Source: Luidia sarsii (Eukaryota > Echinodermata > Asteroidea > Paxillosida > Luidiidae). From it: a DNA stretch of 64,000 bases. The notes below the pieces were generated by a model. The model saw nothing but the letters and a program-made list of their open reading frames with translations, made no database searches and was not told the DNA's origin. The stretch covers positions 25,383,757-25,447,756 of the forward strand of contig OX465104.1 in the NCBI GenBank assembly GCA_949987565.1. The letters are read 5' to 3'. Shown here in pieces: positions 55,908 through 64,000 of the stretch (positions are counted from its first letter, which is position 1; each line of letters opens with the position of its first letter). The position numbers and the translations under genes were made by a program.

Positions 55908-58900
55908 TCTACCCTCTACCCTCTACCCTCTACCCTCTACCCTCTACCCTCTACCCTCTACCCTCTACCCTCTACCCTCTACCCTCTACCCTCTACCCTC
56001 TACCCTCTACCCTCTACCCTCTACCCTCTACCCTCTACCCTCTACCCTCTACCCTCTACCCTCTACCCTCTACCCTCTACCCTCTACCCTCTACCCTCTA
56101 CCCTCTACCCTCTACCCTCTACCCTCTACCCTCTACCCTCTACCCTCTACCCTCTACCCTCTACCCTCTACCCTCTACCCTCTACCCTCTACCCTCTACC
56201 CTCTACCCTCTACCCTCTACCCTCTACCCTCTACCCTCTACCCTCTACCCTCTACCCTCTACCCTCTACCCTCTACCCTCTACCCTCTACCCTCTACCCT
56301 CTACCCTCTACCCTCTACCCTCTACCCTCTACCCTCTACCCTCTACCCTCTACCCTCTACCCTCTACCCTCTACCCTCTACCCTCTACCCTCTACCCTCT
56401 ACCCTCTACCCTCTACCCTCTACCCTCTACCCTCTACCCTCTACCCTCTACCCTCTACCCTCTACCCTCTACCCTCTACCCTCTACCCTCTACCCTCTAC
56501 CCTCTACCCTCTACCCTCTACCCTCTACCCTCTACCCTCTACCCTCTACCCTCTACCCTCTACCCTCTACCCTCTACCCTCTACCCTCTACCCTCTACCC
56601 TCTACCCTCTACCCTCTACCCTCTACCCTCTACCCTCTACCCTCTACCCTCTACCCTCTACCCTCTACCCTCTACCCTCTACCCTCTACCCTCTACCCTC
56701 TACCCTCTACCCTCTACCCTCTACCCTCTACCCTCTACCCTCTACCCTCTACCCTCTACCCTCTACCCTCTACCCTCTACCCTCTACCCTCTACCCTCTA
56801 CCCTCTACCCTCTACCCTCTACCCTCTACCCTCTACCCTCTACCCTCTACCCTCTACCCTCTACCCTCTACCCTCTACCCTCTACCCTCTACCCTCTACC
56901 CTCTACCCTCTACCCTCTACCCTCTACCCTCTACCCTCTACCCTCTACCCTCTACCCTCTACCCTCTACCCTCTACCCTCTACCCTCTACCCTCTACCCT
57001 CTACCCTCTACCCTCTACCCTCTACCCTCTACCCTCTACCCTCTACCCTCTACCCTCTACCCTCTACCCTCTACCCTCTACCCTCTACCCTCTACCCTCT
57101 ACCCTCTACCCTCTACCCTCTACCCTCTACCCTCTACCCTCTACCCTCTACCCTCTACCCTCTACCCTCTACCCTCTACCCTCTACCCTCTACCCTCTAC
57201 CCTCTACCCTCTACCCTCTACCCTCTACCCTCTACCCTCTACCCTCTACCCTCTACCCTCTACCCTCTACCCTCTACCCTCTACCCTCTACCCTCTACCC
57301 TCTACCCTCTACCCTCTACCCTCTACCCTCTACCCTCTACCCTCTACCCTCTACCCTCTACCCTCTACCCTCTACCCTCTACCCTCTACCCTCTACCCTC
57401 TACCCTCTACCCTCTACCCTCTACCCTCTACCCTCTACCCTCTACCCTCTACCCTCTACCCTCTACCCTCTACCCTCTACCCTCTACCCTCTACCCTCTA
57501 CCCTCTACCCTCTACCCTCTACCCTCTACCCTCTACCCTCTACCCTCTACCCTCTACCCTCTACCCTCTACCCTCTACCCTCTACCCTCTACCCTCTACC
57601 CTCTACCCTCTACCCTCTACCCTCTACCCTCTACCCTCTACCCTCTACCCTCTACCCTCTACCCTCTACCCTCTACCCTCTACCCTCTACCCTCTACCCT
57701 CTACCCTCTACCCTCTACCCTCTACCCTCTACCCTCTACCCTCTACCCTCTACCCTCTACCCTCTACCCTCTACCCTCTACCCTCTACCCTCTACCCTCT
57801 ACCCTCTACCCTCTACCCTCTACCCTCTACCCTCTACCCTCTACCCTCTACCCTCTACCCTCTACCCTCTACCCTCTACCCTCTACCCTCTACCCTCTAC
57901 CCTCTACCCTCTACCCTCTACCCTCTACCCTCTACCCTCTACCCTCTACCCTCTACCCTCTACCCTCTACCCTCTACCCTCTACCCTCTACCCTCTACCC
58001 TCTACCCTCTACCCTCTACCCTCTACCCTCTACCCTCTACCCTCTACCCTCTACCCTCTACCCTCTACCCTCTACCCTCTACCCTCTACCCTCTACCCTC
58101 TACCCTCTACCCTCTACCCTCTACCCTCTACCCTCTACCCTCTACCCTCTACCCTCTACCCTCTACCCTCTACCCTCTACCCTCTACCCTCTACCCTCTA
58201 CCCTCTACCCTCTACCCTCTACCCTCTACCCTCTACCCTCTACCCTCTACCCTCTACCCTCTACCCTCTACCCTCTACCCTCTACCCTCTACCCTCTACC
58301 CTCTACCCTCTACCCTCTACCCTCTACCCTCTACCCTCTACCCTCTACCCTCTACCCTCTACCCTCTACCCTCTACCCTCTACCCTCTACCCTCTACCCT
58401 CTACCCTCTACCCTCTACCCTCTACCCTCTACCCTCTACCCTCTACCCTCTACCCTCTACCCTCTACCCTCTACCCTCTACCCTCTACCCTCTACCCTCT
58501 ACCCTCTACCCTCTACCCTCTACCCTCTACCCTCTACCCTCTACCCTCTACCCTCTACCCTCTACCCTCTACCCTCTACCCTCTACCCTCTACCCTCTAC
58601 CCTCTACCCTCTACCCTCTACCCTCTACCCTCTACCCTCTACCCTCTACCCTCTACCCTCTACCCTCTACCCTCTACCCTCTACCCTCTACCCTCTACCC
58701 TCTACCCTCTACCCTCTACCCTCTACCCTCTACCCTCTACCCTCTACCCTCTACCCTCTACCCTCTACCCTCTACCCTCTACCCTCTACCCTCTACCCTC
58801 TACCCTCTACCCTCTACCCTCTACCCTCTACCCTCTACCCTCTACCCTCTACCCTCTACCCTCTACCCTCTACCCTCTACCCTCTACCCTCTACCCTCTA

Positions 58901-58962
58901 CCCTCTACCCTCTACCCTCTACCCTCTACCCTCTACCCTCTACCCTCTACCCTCTACCCTCT
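55908..58962 (+). repeat. CCCTCTA heptamer array (about 436 units)
   Basis: 3,055 bp of CCCTCTA, equivalent to TAGAGGG on the minus strand, with no interruption or variant that I can see. It ends at CCCTCTCTGTTATCG. Because 7 x 3 = 21, every frame is free of stops and the plus strand translates as LYPLPST repeats. This is not a gene. The G-rich strand has GGG runs every 7 bases, like telomeric DNA, but the unit is not the usual metazoan TTAGGG. Confidence 0.98.
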
Positions 58963-59433
58963 CTGTTATCGATTTTTCTCGTATTTTCGTTTCGTCGGGG
59001 GTCTTGGCGCTTTTTCTGTGGCTACCCATAATCCTTATCGGCTGAATTTTTTCTCAACCGGAAGGCAGGTCAAGGCCACTTCCTGTGTGCCCCCCGGGGG
59101 GTCACGTGCAACTTTCCCCGCCCCCCTCCGCCGAGCGCTCAACTCGGGGGGACAAGTAGGTCACACCTACGGTTACCATCACGCATTTGTTCGGCTGAGT
59201 CCGTCCAGCTAGCTATGCCTTTTCTCAACTGAGCGCTCAGCTTCGATCAAGCACAGAAAGCCACAACAACTTCCCCAACCAGAAACTGACGGCAACTTTC
59301 CCGGCTTGACTTGCTGAGCGCTCAACAAGCTAGACCAGTAGGCTACCGCTGCTTCTGCCAACTCTACTGCAAATGACACTCTTATACATTAAATGCCTTA
59401 AAATACAAAGAAGTTAGGTTAAAAAATACTCTG
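58963..59433. other. GC-rich flank with GAGCGCTC palindromes
   Basis: TGAGCGCTCA-type palindromes occur at about 59132, 59231 and 59314. CCCCCCGGGGGG lies at 59092. GC content is much higher than its surroundings up to about 59330. No coding signal recognised. Confidence 0.55.
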
Positions 59434-59505
59434 CAGGCACCGGGCCTCGAACCTGCAATCTGCAGACTAACTGCAGCACGGCTATATGTCTGCGCCACGG
59501 TTCGC
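59434..59505 (-). repeat. tRNA-derived SINE-like head (Leu-type anticodon), copy 1
   Basis: 72 bp on the minus strand with an A-box-like TGGCGCAGACATATAGC and the B-box-like GGTTCGAGGCC. The anticodon arm is CTGCA-GTTAGTC-TGCAG, with anticodon TAG. The acceptor and T stems pair poorly and the long Leu variable arm is lacking, so a SINE head is more likely than a working tRNA. The surrounding 240 bp is duplicated with copy 2. Confidence 0.5.
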
Positions 59506-59876
59506 TCTGCCTTGTACTCGGTGTATGACAGTGATGTACCTTCGCTATAAATACACAGAATGGAAGGGCATGAGTGAAAGGTAAGAAATGTAAAACATGA
59601 CAAATTACAGAGACAATAATGATCACGTTCCCAACCTGCTTAACATCACAAACAAATCATAATACAAAGTTAATCGTGGCAAATTACAAAGACAGCAATG
59701 ATTAATTTCGCATACAACTTAACTTCACAATCACATCATAATAATAATAATGACTTTTCTTGAATAGCGCCAAAATCACATTAAAAACAGTTATAGGTCT
59801 CCTACAACTCTACTGCAAATGACACTCTTATACATTGCCTTGAAATACACAGAAGGTAAATAAAAAACGTAATCTG
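59506..59876. other. Duplicated flank of the SINE-like units
   Basis: AACTCTACTGCAAATGACAC occurs at 59359 and 59806. The right flanks of both units (CAGAATGGAAGGGCATGAGTG and a similar form) also match. The two units are therefore a direct duplication of roughly 440 bp. No gene. Confidence 0.6.
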
Positions 59877-59948
59877 CAGGCACCGGGCCTCGAACCTTCG
59901 ATCTGCACACTGACTGCAACACGGCTATGTGTCTGCGCCACGGTTCGC
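59877..59948 (-). repeat. tRNA-derived SINE-like head (Leu-type anticodon), copy 2
   Basis: Same layout as copy 1, with anticodon loop GTCAGTG (anticodon CAG) and B box GGTTCGAGGCC. The 72-bp length is conserved. Confidence 0.5.
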
Positions 59949-61397
59949 TCTGCCTTTTTCTCGGTTTAGGAGAGTGTTGTACCTTCGCTGTAAATAAACA
60001 GAAAGTAAGGCCACGAGTGAAAGGTAAGAAATGTAAAACATGACAAATTGCAGAGACAATAATGATCACGTTCCCAAACTGCTTAACATCACAAACAAAT
60101 CATAATAATCACAATAATATTGAATTGTTTTGTGTACCGCCTAAAAAAATACGCTCAAGGCGGCACTTCACATTCAAAGCAGTTTTAGGTTTCCTAAGAA
60201 AAATACAAACTCACATATTAAATTACATTATTATAATTCCATTAATATTTTTGCATTATTAGGCATATCAGGGATTATACATAATACAAATAGGCCTACA
60301 CGTGTGGACACTGACTATGGCGGAAATACATACAAAACAGATGGATGTGACTGCACTGATTATAAGCTGGTACTTTTGTCATTCAACAGATATTAATTTC
60401 AAGTTACGAACCTTTGAAAATATTATAGCTCATTCAAGCTCAGTTTATCTCTTAACCTAAGCGTTGTCATAGCAGCACGGATGCAAGAATGCCTTGCGGG
60501 GGTTTCTCGCGACCATTTTTGCCAGTAATGAAATAATTACCATAGGCTCATTGACGTAAGCCGTGTTTTCATCAAACAAATAATAGACGAATTAAATTCC
60601 GTTTGCAACTAACATGCTACAGAGTCCCTAAAGGGAAATTCGTTAAAAACAAACCAATACAAAATAAACATTCGTTCTTTCGTTCGTTTTTTTGTGAGCA
60701 TGAAATTATTTGGTGCGCTCGAAATACTGAACGAATTTTTATTTGTTTTGATTTGTGTTTTTATCTTTATGTCCCTTTCGGGGCTCCGTACAATGCCGCG
60801 CATGCTGTGCACAATACGATCATGGGACGCGATGCGGGACCGTTGTTGGCTGTGGCGAGAAAACAGATCGACATTATTATTAAAGACAAGAAAAGAATCA
60901 TACTTCGGCCATTAACCACCCCCCCCCCCCAGCGTATAGTTTGTACGCTAATTATTGTGAAAGGCCCCTTACTTTACAGGGTCATATTCTTCTTGAACTG
61001 ATGAAAGTGGAATTTGCCATTGTATTTGAAAAACAACCACAAAATTCAGGGTATTTTGTTATACTGAACAATGCGATTATGCGAATGACGGGCAACAAAG
61101 TGGATTGTACAATTTTTCACACATTTCCTTCATCCTTTAAAGACCGCATTGAGTGAGATAAATGACTTCGAACCTAGTGGTAAAAAAGCGTCTTTTAGAC
61201 TGGTAATGGCATTCTAACTCGTGATAAAGTGACCATCACCTTTGCCTTCCAGATAGGCTAGTGAAGCTGTTTTACCTCTACTCCGACTACAATAAAGACA
61301 CTTTACAAATCAGATATCGTATTCTCACGATTTAATAGTGGACATTACCAAAATTATTGCTTCTTTTGGATATGGCAGTAAGGAATAAAATAATCAT
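59949..61397. other. No gene seen
   Basis: AT-rich to about 60600, then a more GC-balanced patch (60770-60870) and a C run at 60920-60930. Open frames, including one of 132 codons at 60603-61001, have no recognisable motif. Confidence 0.4.
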
Positions 61398-61632
61398 CAA
61401 TACACCAATTGGGCGACCAATGTTTACATGCAATAAGATGACTTATTGTGGGTATTTTGGCATCTCATTTGGTGCAGAACAGAAGTGGAAATGAGCAAAG
61501 AAGACTATCATATTGTTCACATTCTTTTCTGTACATTTCCATCGCTGCTCTGGGAGAAAACAGATGAAAAAAATACCCACTATAAGTCATGTGATGGCAT
61601 GTAAACATTGGTTGTGCAATCGGTCTATTGTA
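61398..61632. repeat. Foldback repeat with ~65-bp imperfect arms
   Basis: ACCAATGTTTACATGCAATA...TATTGTGGGTATTTTGGCATC at about 61402-61466 mirrors GAAAAAAATACCCACTATAA...GCATGTAAACATTGGTTG at about 61566-61620. It lies immediately before the tRNA-like units. Confidence 0.75.
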
Positions 61633-61688
61633 GGATTGGTACAGATAACTTTCAAACCACTGCTTGCATTCCTTTCATGTAAAATCAA

Positions 61689-61760
61689 GGGCTGCATAGC
61701 TCAGATGGTAAGAGCACTTGTATGCAAAACCAGAGGTATCAGGTTCAAATCCAGGTCGTC
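61689..61760 (+). repeat. tRNA-like unit 1 (GCA anticodon loop)
   Basis: GGGCTGCATAGCTCAGATGG start, A box TAGCTCAGATGGTAAGAGC, anticodon arm CTTGT-ATGCAAA-ACCAG (one mismatch, anticodon GCA), B box GGTTCAAATCC. The 3' end does not pair with the acceptor 5' strand. A tRNA-Cys-like SINE head or tRNA pseudogene. Followed by AAAGTTTTCTTTGCATTTTT, which is shared with the next units. Confidence 0.55.
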
Positions 61761-61999
61761 AAAGTTTTCTTTGCATTTTTTTTTCAATGCGTACAAAACT
61801 TTCCGCTTCAGTTTTTATGTCAATCGTTTGACTTGAATTGAAAAAGCTCCGTCCACTTGTGTGATCCATGAGCTGCTGTAGCCAGGTTTACAACAATTGG
61901 TTGTTTCCGCAATTGCATCTGAATGAAAGCGGCTTTTAATGATTGAATTGCTTCTGACTGGCGCCCCCCCCCCCCCCACCCTGGCAAAGACTGGATTAA

Positions 62000-62070
62000 G
62001 GGCTGCATAGCTCAGATGGAAGAGCACTGGTACGTTAATCCAGAGGTCTCGGGTTCATGTAACGGTCCAC
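62000..62070 (+). repeat. tRNA-like unit 2
   Basis: GGGCTGCATAGCTCAGATGG again, with CTGGT-ACGTTAA-TCCAG in the anticodon arm and a damaged B box (GGTTCATGTAACGG). Followed by the same CAAAGTTTTCTTTGCC tail. Confidence 0.55.
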
Positions 62071-62127
62071 TCAAAGTTTTCTTTGCCAATTTTTCAAAGT
62101 CAAATTGACTTGTTTTATCATCTTAGG

Positions 62128-62187
62128 ATTGGATATTCACATGGAAAGAGCACTGGTATGCAAAACCAGAGGTCTCGGGTTCAAGTG
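62128..62187 (+). repeat. tRNA-like unit 3, 5' truncated
   Basis: Keeps AAGAGCACTGG, a perfect anticodon arm CTGGT-ATGCAAA-ACCAG, and GGTCTCGGGTTCAAGTGC, then a tail like the others. Confidence 0.5.
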
Positions 62188-63010
62188 CTTTGCCATTTTT
62201 TTTATATTTGTTCAAAAAGTGACCAGTCAGTTTTTCAATTGTTTGTGTGACTCAACTTAAATCATGGCAAAAATGCTATTATAGTGCGTCAGATCTAAAT
62301 GAGTTGAATATTACTTCTCAATGTCTTTTAGCGCGACAAACATGTACACATTATCAAAATGTTGTCACATTTAATATAAACCAAAACCTTTCATATCATT
62401 TCAGTTATTAATTTTGCCAGGCACTGAGTATTGCATAAATAATTACAGAACTTCATAAATTTACAACAAATGACCTGTTTTCACTTTGGTGAAACATTAC
62501 GGTTTGCTTGTATAATGTAATGTATTGATATTGCTTTTTCAAGGGCCCTATTTAGTTTGTCAAAAATAGTTAACTGTTGGTCAGCAAAAAGAGCATTTCT
62601 GCAACTACATGTACAATACAATACTGGCAGCAAATATTCTGCAGCAAAGTGATTTCTATTAAATAAGACATGACATTGAAAGCTCACGTATGGCCATTTT
62701 GTTTTTAATCGTAGGCCGTGTCCAAAACAGGCTTCCAGTGCTACGGCTAGGGCTATTGTCTTGGCATCTCTGTGTATTTCCAATAGGAGAAGACCTATGC
62801 CTAACTCTAGACGCCCGTTGCGGACACGGCCTTATTCTGTTGTCTATCAAATTGCCAATAAGTTCATGTGGAACTCCAAGGCCTTGAGCAAACATCCCTT
62901 CAGCTTTTACAAGCATGGACATCATTGCTTTTAATGAAGTATCCCAATGACTTTTGAAAGATTCTGAAAAGTCTTTCATAATTTTTATGAAAATTGCATG
63001 CATCAAACTA
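62188..63010. other. AT-rich; unrecognised minus-strand frame
   Basis: A minus-strand frame at 62659-63006 includes FSESFKSHWDTSLKAMMSML and AQGLGVPHELIGNLIDN, which look protein-like. A second overlapping frame at 62481-62783 continues with a similar look. I recognise no family. It may be a decayed exon of a transposon. Confidence 0.25.
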
Positions 63011-63121
63011 AAAGCGAGGCTATGGGCACTAGATTTCCAAGGTTCTTGTTGTTCCCCGCTGCTTTTTGATCTTTTCTTGAATTCACCGCCATCTTGGAAA
63101 TCTAGTGCTCATAGCCTCGTT
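63011..63121. repeat. Foldback hairpin, ~29-bp arms
   Basis: AAGCGAGGCTATGGGCACTA at 63012 and onward mirrors TAGTGCTCATAGCCTCGTT ending at 63121, with one mismatch and a 52-bp loop. MITE-like palindrome. Confidence 0.85.
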
Positions 63122-63412
63122 ATTGGCTGAATGCATAACATTTGCAGGAATATTAAGAAAGACCTTTTGCATCACAAGCACCCTGAGCTCAGAAATGCAA
63201 AGCAAGATTCTATTCCAAACCAGTCCTTACCTCAAGTCATCTTCACAGTATTTCCTATTAGCCTCATGCCATTACTTAGGAGTGTGTCTTCACTTCAATT
63301 GATTCAATCATAAGATGGCTGACAGCCCTGTCTGATCCACTCCATCAAGCCCAGGGCTCTCAAGTCTTCTGCCACATTCATCAGCTCCTAACTCCTCAAG
63401 TTCTTAAAAGAT
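63122..63412. other. No gene seen
   Basis: Short open frames only. Confidence 0.4.
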
Positions 63413-63535
63413 AGAGGGCCTGACCTTTCTCAAAGGTCCATTGAGAACAGTCCTGCTAGGCCCTCTAACCTTGCAGATTTATTGCGGGTCACTTCAGTCT
63501 GTGAGCAGTTTACAACAGTTTTTGTATTAACTTCA
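63413..63535. mobile_element. Penelope-like terminus remnant
   Basis: GGGCCTGACCTTTCTCAAAGG at 63418 and CCTGCTAGGCCCTCTAACCTT at 63452, followed by CAGTCTGTGAGCAGTTTAC, parallel the terminal pieces at 55530-55660. Confidence 0.55.
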
Positions 63536-63639
63536 TGCTCAAGTTATTGTTGGGAACTCAGGTCGGGTCAACGTCTAGTAGTTTCGCCACCTTCATCTTG
63601 CATTTGTTGGGGCCAACATCGTCTCCTGAGGGCAGGAAA

Positions 63640-64000
63640 ATCAAACAAAATACAATGTCATGATAAAGGCAGAGGTAAAAGCAGAGGCAGAAAGAGGAAC
63701 AGAGACAGAGAGAGAGGCAGGGACAGAGGCAGAGACAATGACAGAAGCAGAGGTAGAGACAGAAGCAGAAGCAGTGGCAGAGGCAGAGAGAGACAAAGGA
63801 AGAGGCAGAAGGAGGAGCAGAGGTAGAGACAGATACAGGCAATCGTAGTCAGAGGCAGACAGAGGCATAGAAACTAACAGATAAAGATCAAGAGGAAGAA
63901 ACAGAGGCAGAGAGAGACAGAGATAGAGACAGGAAAAATAAACACAATACACTGTTATGATGAAAGCATAAAAGCAGAGAGGCTGAGAAAGAGACAGAGA
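63640..64000 (+). repeat. Purine-rich GACAGAGGCAGA array
   Basis: Hexamer-based AGAGGCAGAGACAG repeats, the opposite strand of the CT-rich blocks at 41.7-53.9 kb. Both strands have charged or serine/leucine-rich open frames as by-products. It runs off the right edge of the window. Confidence 0.88.

Noticed and set aside
55908..58962. A true chromosome end
   Set aside because: The array is internal, with ordinary sequence for at least 5 kb on its right, and the unit is not TTAGGG.
55883..59212. A 1,109-codon open frame rich in LYPLPST
   Set aside because: It is the translation of a perfect 7-bp repeat, which has no stop in any frame. The part after the array is short and unrelated.
61689..61760. 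Functional tRNA gene
   Set aside because: The acceptor strands do not pair and the T stem has a mismatch. Two similar damaged units with the same tail lie nearby.
63558..63952. Leu/Ser-rich and charged frames at the right edge
   Set aside because: They come from the purine-rich hexamer array; no start or domain context.

Overview
The window is metazoan nuclear DNA dominated by tandem repeats and mobile-element debris. Evidence for a eukaryote: exon fragments with AG/GT splice borders, non-LTR and Penelope-like retroelements, tRNA-headed SINE-like units, NHL and prohibitin-type exons, and abundant TACATG palindromic tracts. A marine invertebrate such as amphioxus fits the TACATG richness, the NHL debris and the Penelope-like termini, but that assignment is inference. 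No intact, confidently functional protein gene is visible.

Layout. (1) 1-3651 and 17649-30385 are one 67/68-bp minisatellite, about 240 units in total, with higher-order blocks. It is split by a 13,997-bp insertion at 3652-17648. The insertion has 40-bp terminal inverted repeats, a 4-bp CTGT duplication that restores the minisatellite phase exactly, and seven-unit 90-bp subterminal arrays in opposite orientation at its two ends. Inside it are two broken exons of a transposon protein with a DGMDQ motif, a Penelope-like fragment, a 467-bp direct repeat, and a broken gag (CCHC knuckle) followed by a broken cold-shock domain. (2) 30.5-38.9 kb is a graveyard: an NHL exon with a stop, a LINE fragment, a Penelope-like reverse transcriptase, several foldback/MITE-like elements, one possible signal-peptide first exon, and a GIY-YIG endonuclease with Penelope terminal sequence. 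(3) 38.9-41.4 kb is an irregular ACTCGGTC-type array, duplicated together with a 435-bp companion.

(4) 41.7-55.2 kb is a composite higher-order repeat. A 98-bp exon resembling prohibitin-2 occurs six times. Each copy is embedded in the same upstream intron sequence and is interleaved with a CT-rich array, a 63-bp array and a 47-bp array. All six copies share two in-frame stops, so the exon was dead before it was amplified. Two further exons resembling the prohibitin-2 C-terminus follow at 54.6 and 55.1 kb.

(5) 55.3-55.8 kb holds head-to-head Penelope-like termini. They are followed by about 3.05 kb of a perfect CCCTCTA heptamer (TAGAGGG on the other strand), a telomere-like sequence. (6) 59-64 kb has GAGCGCTC palindromes, five tRNA-derived units, two foldbacks, a Penelope-terminus remnant and a purine-rich array. 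The elements do not form a pathway. The coherent stories are the large terminal-inverted-repeat element with its cargo, and the amplified dead prohibitin exon.
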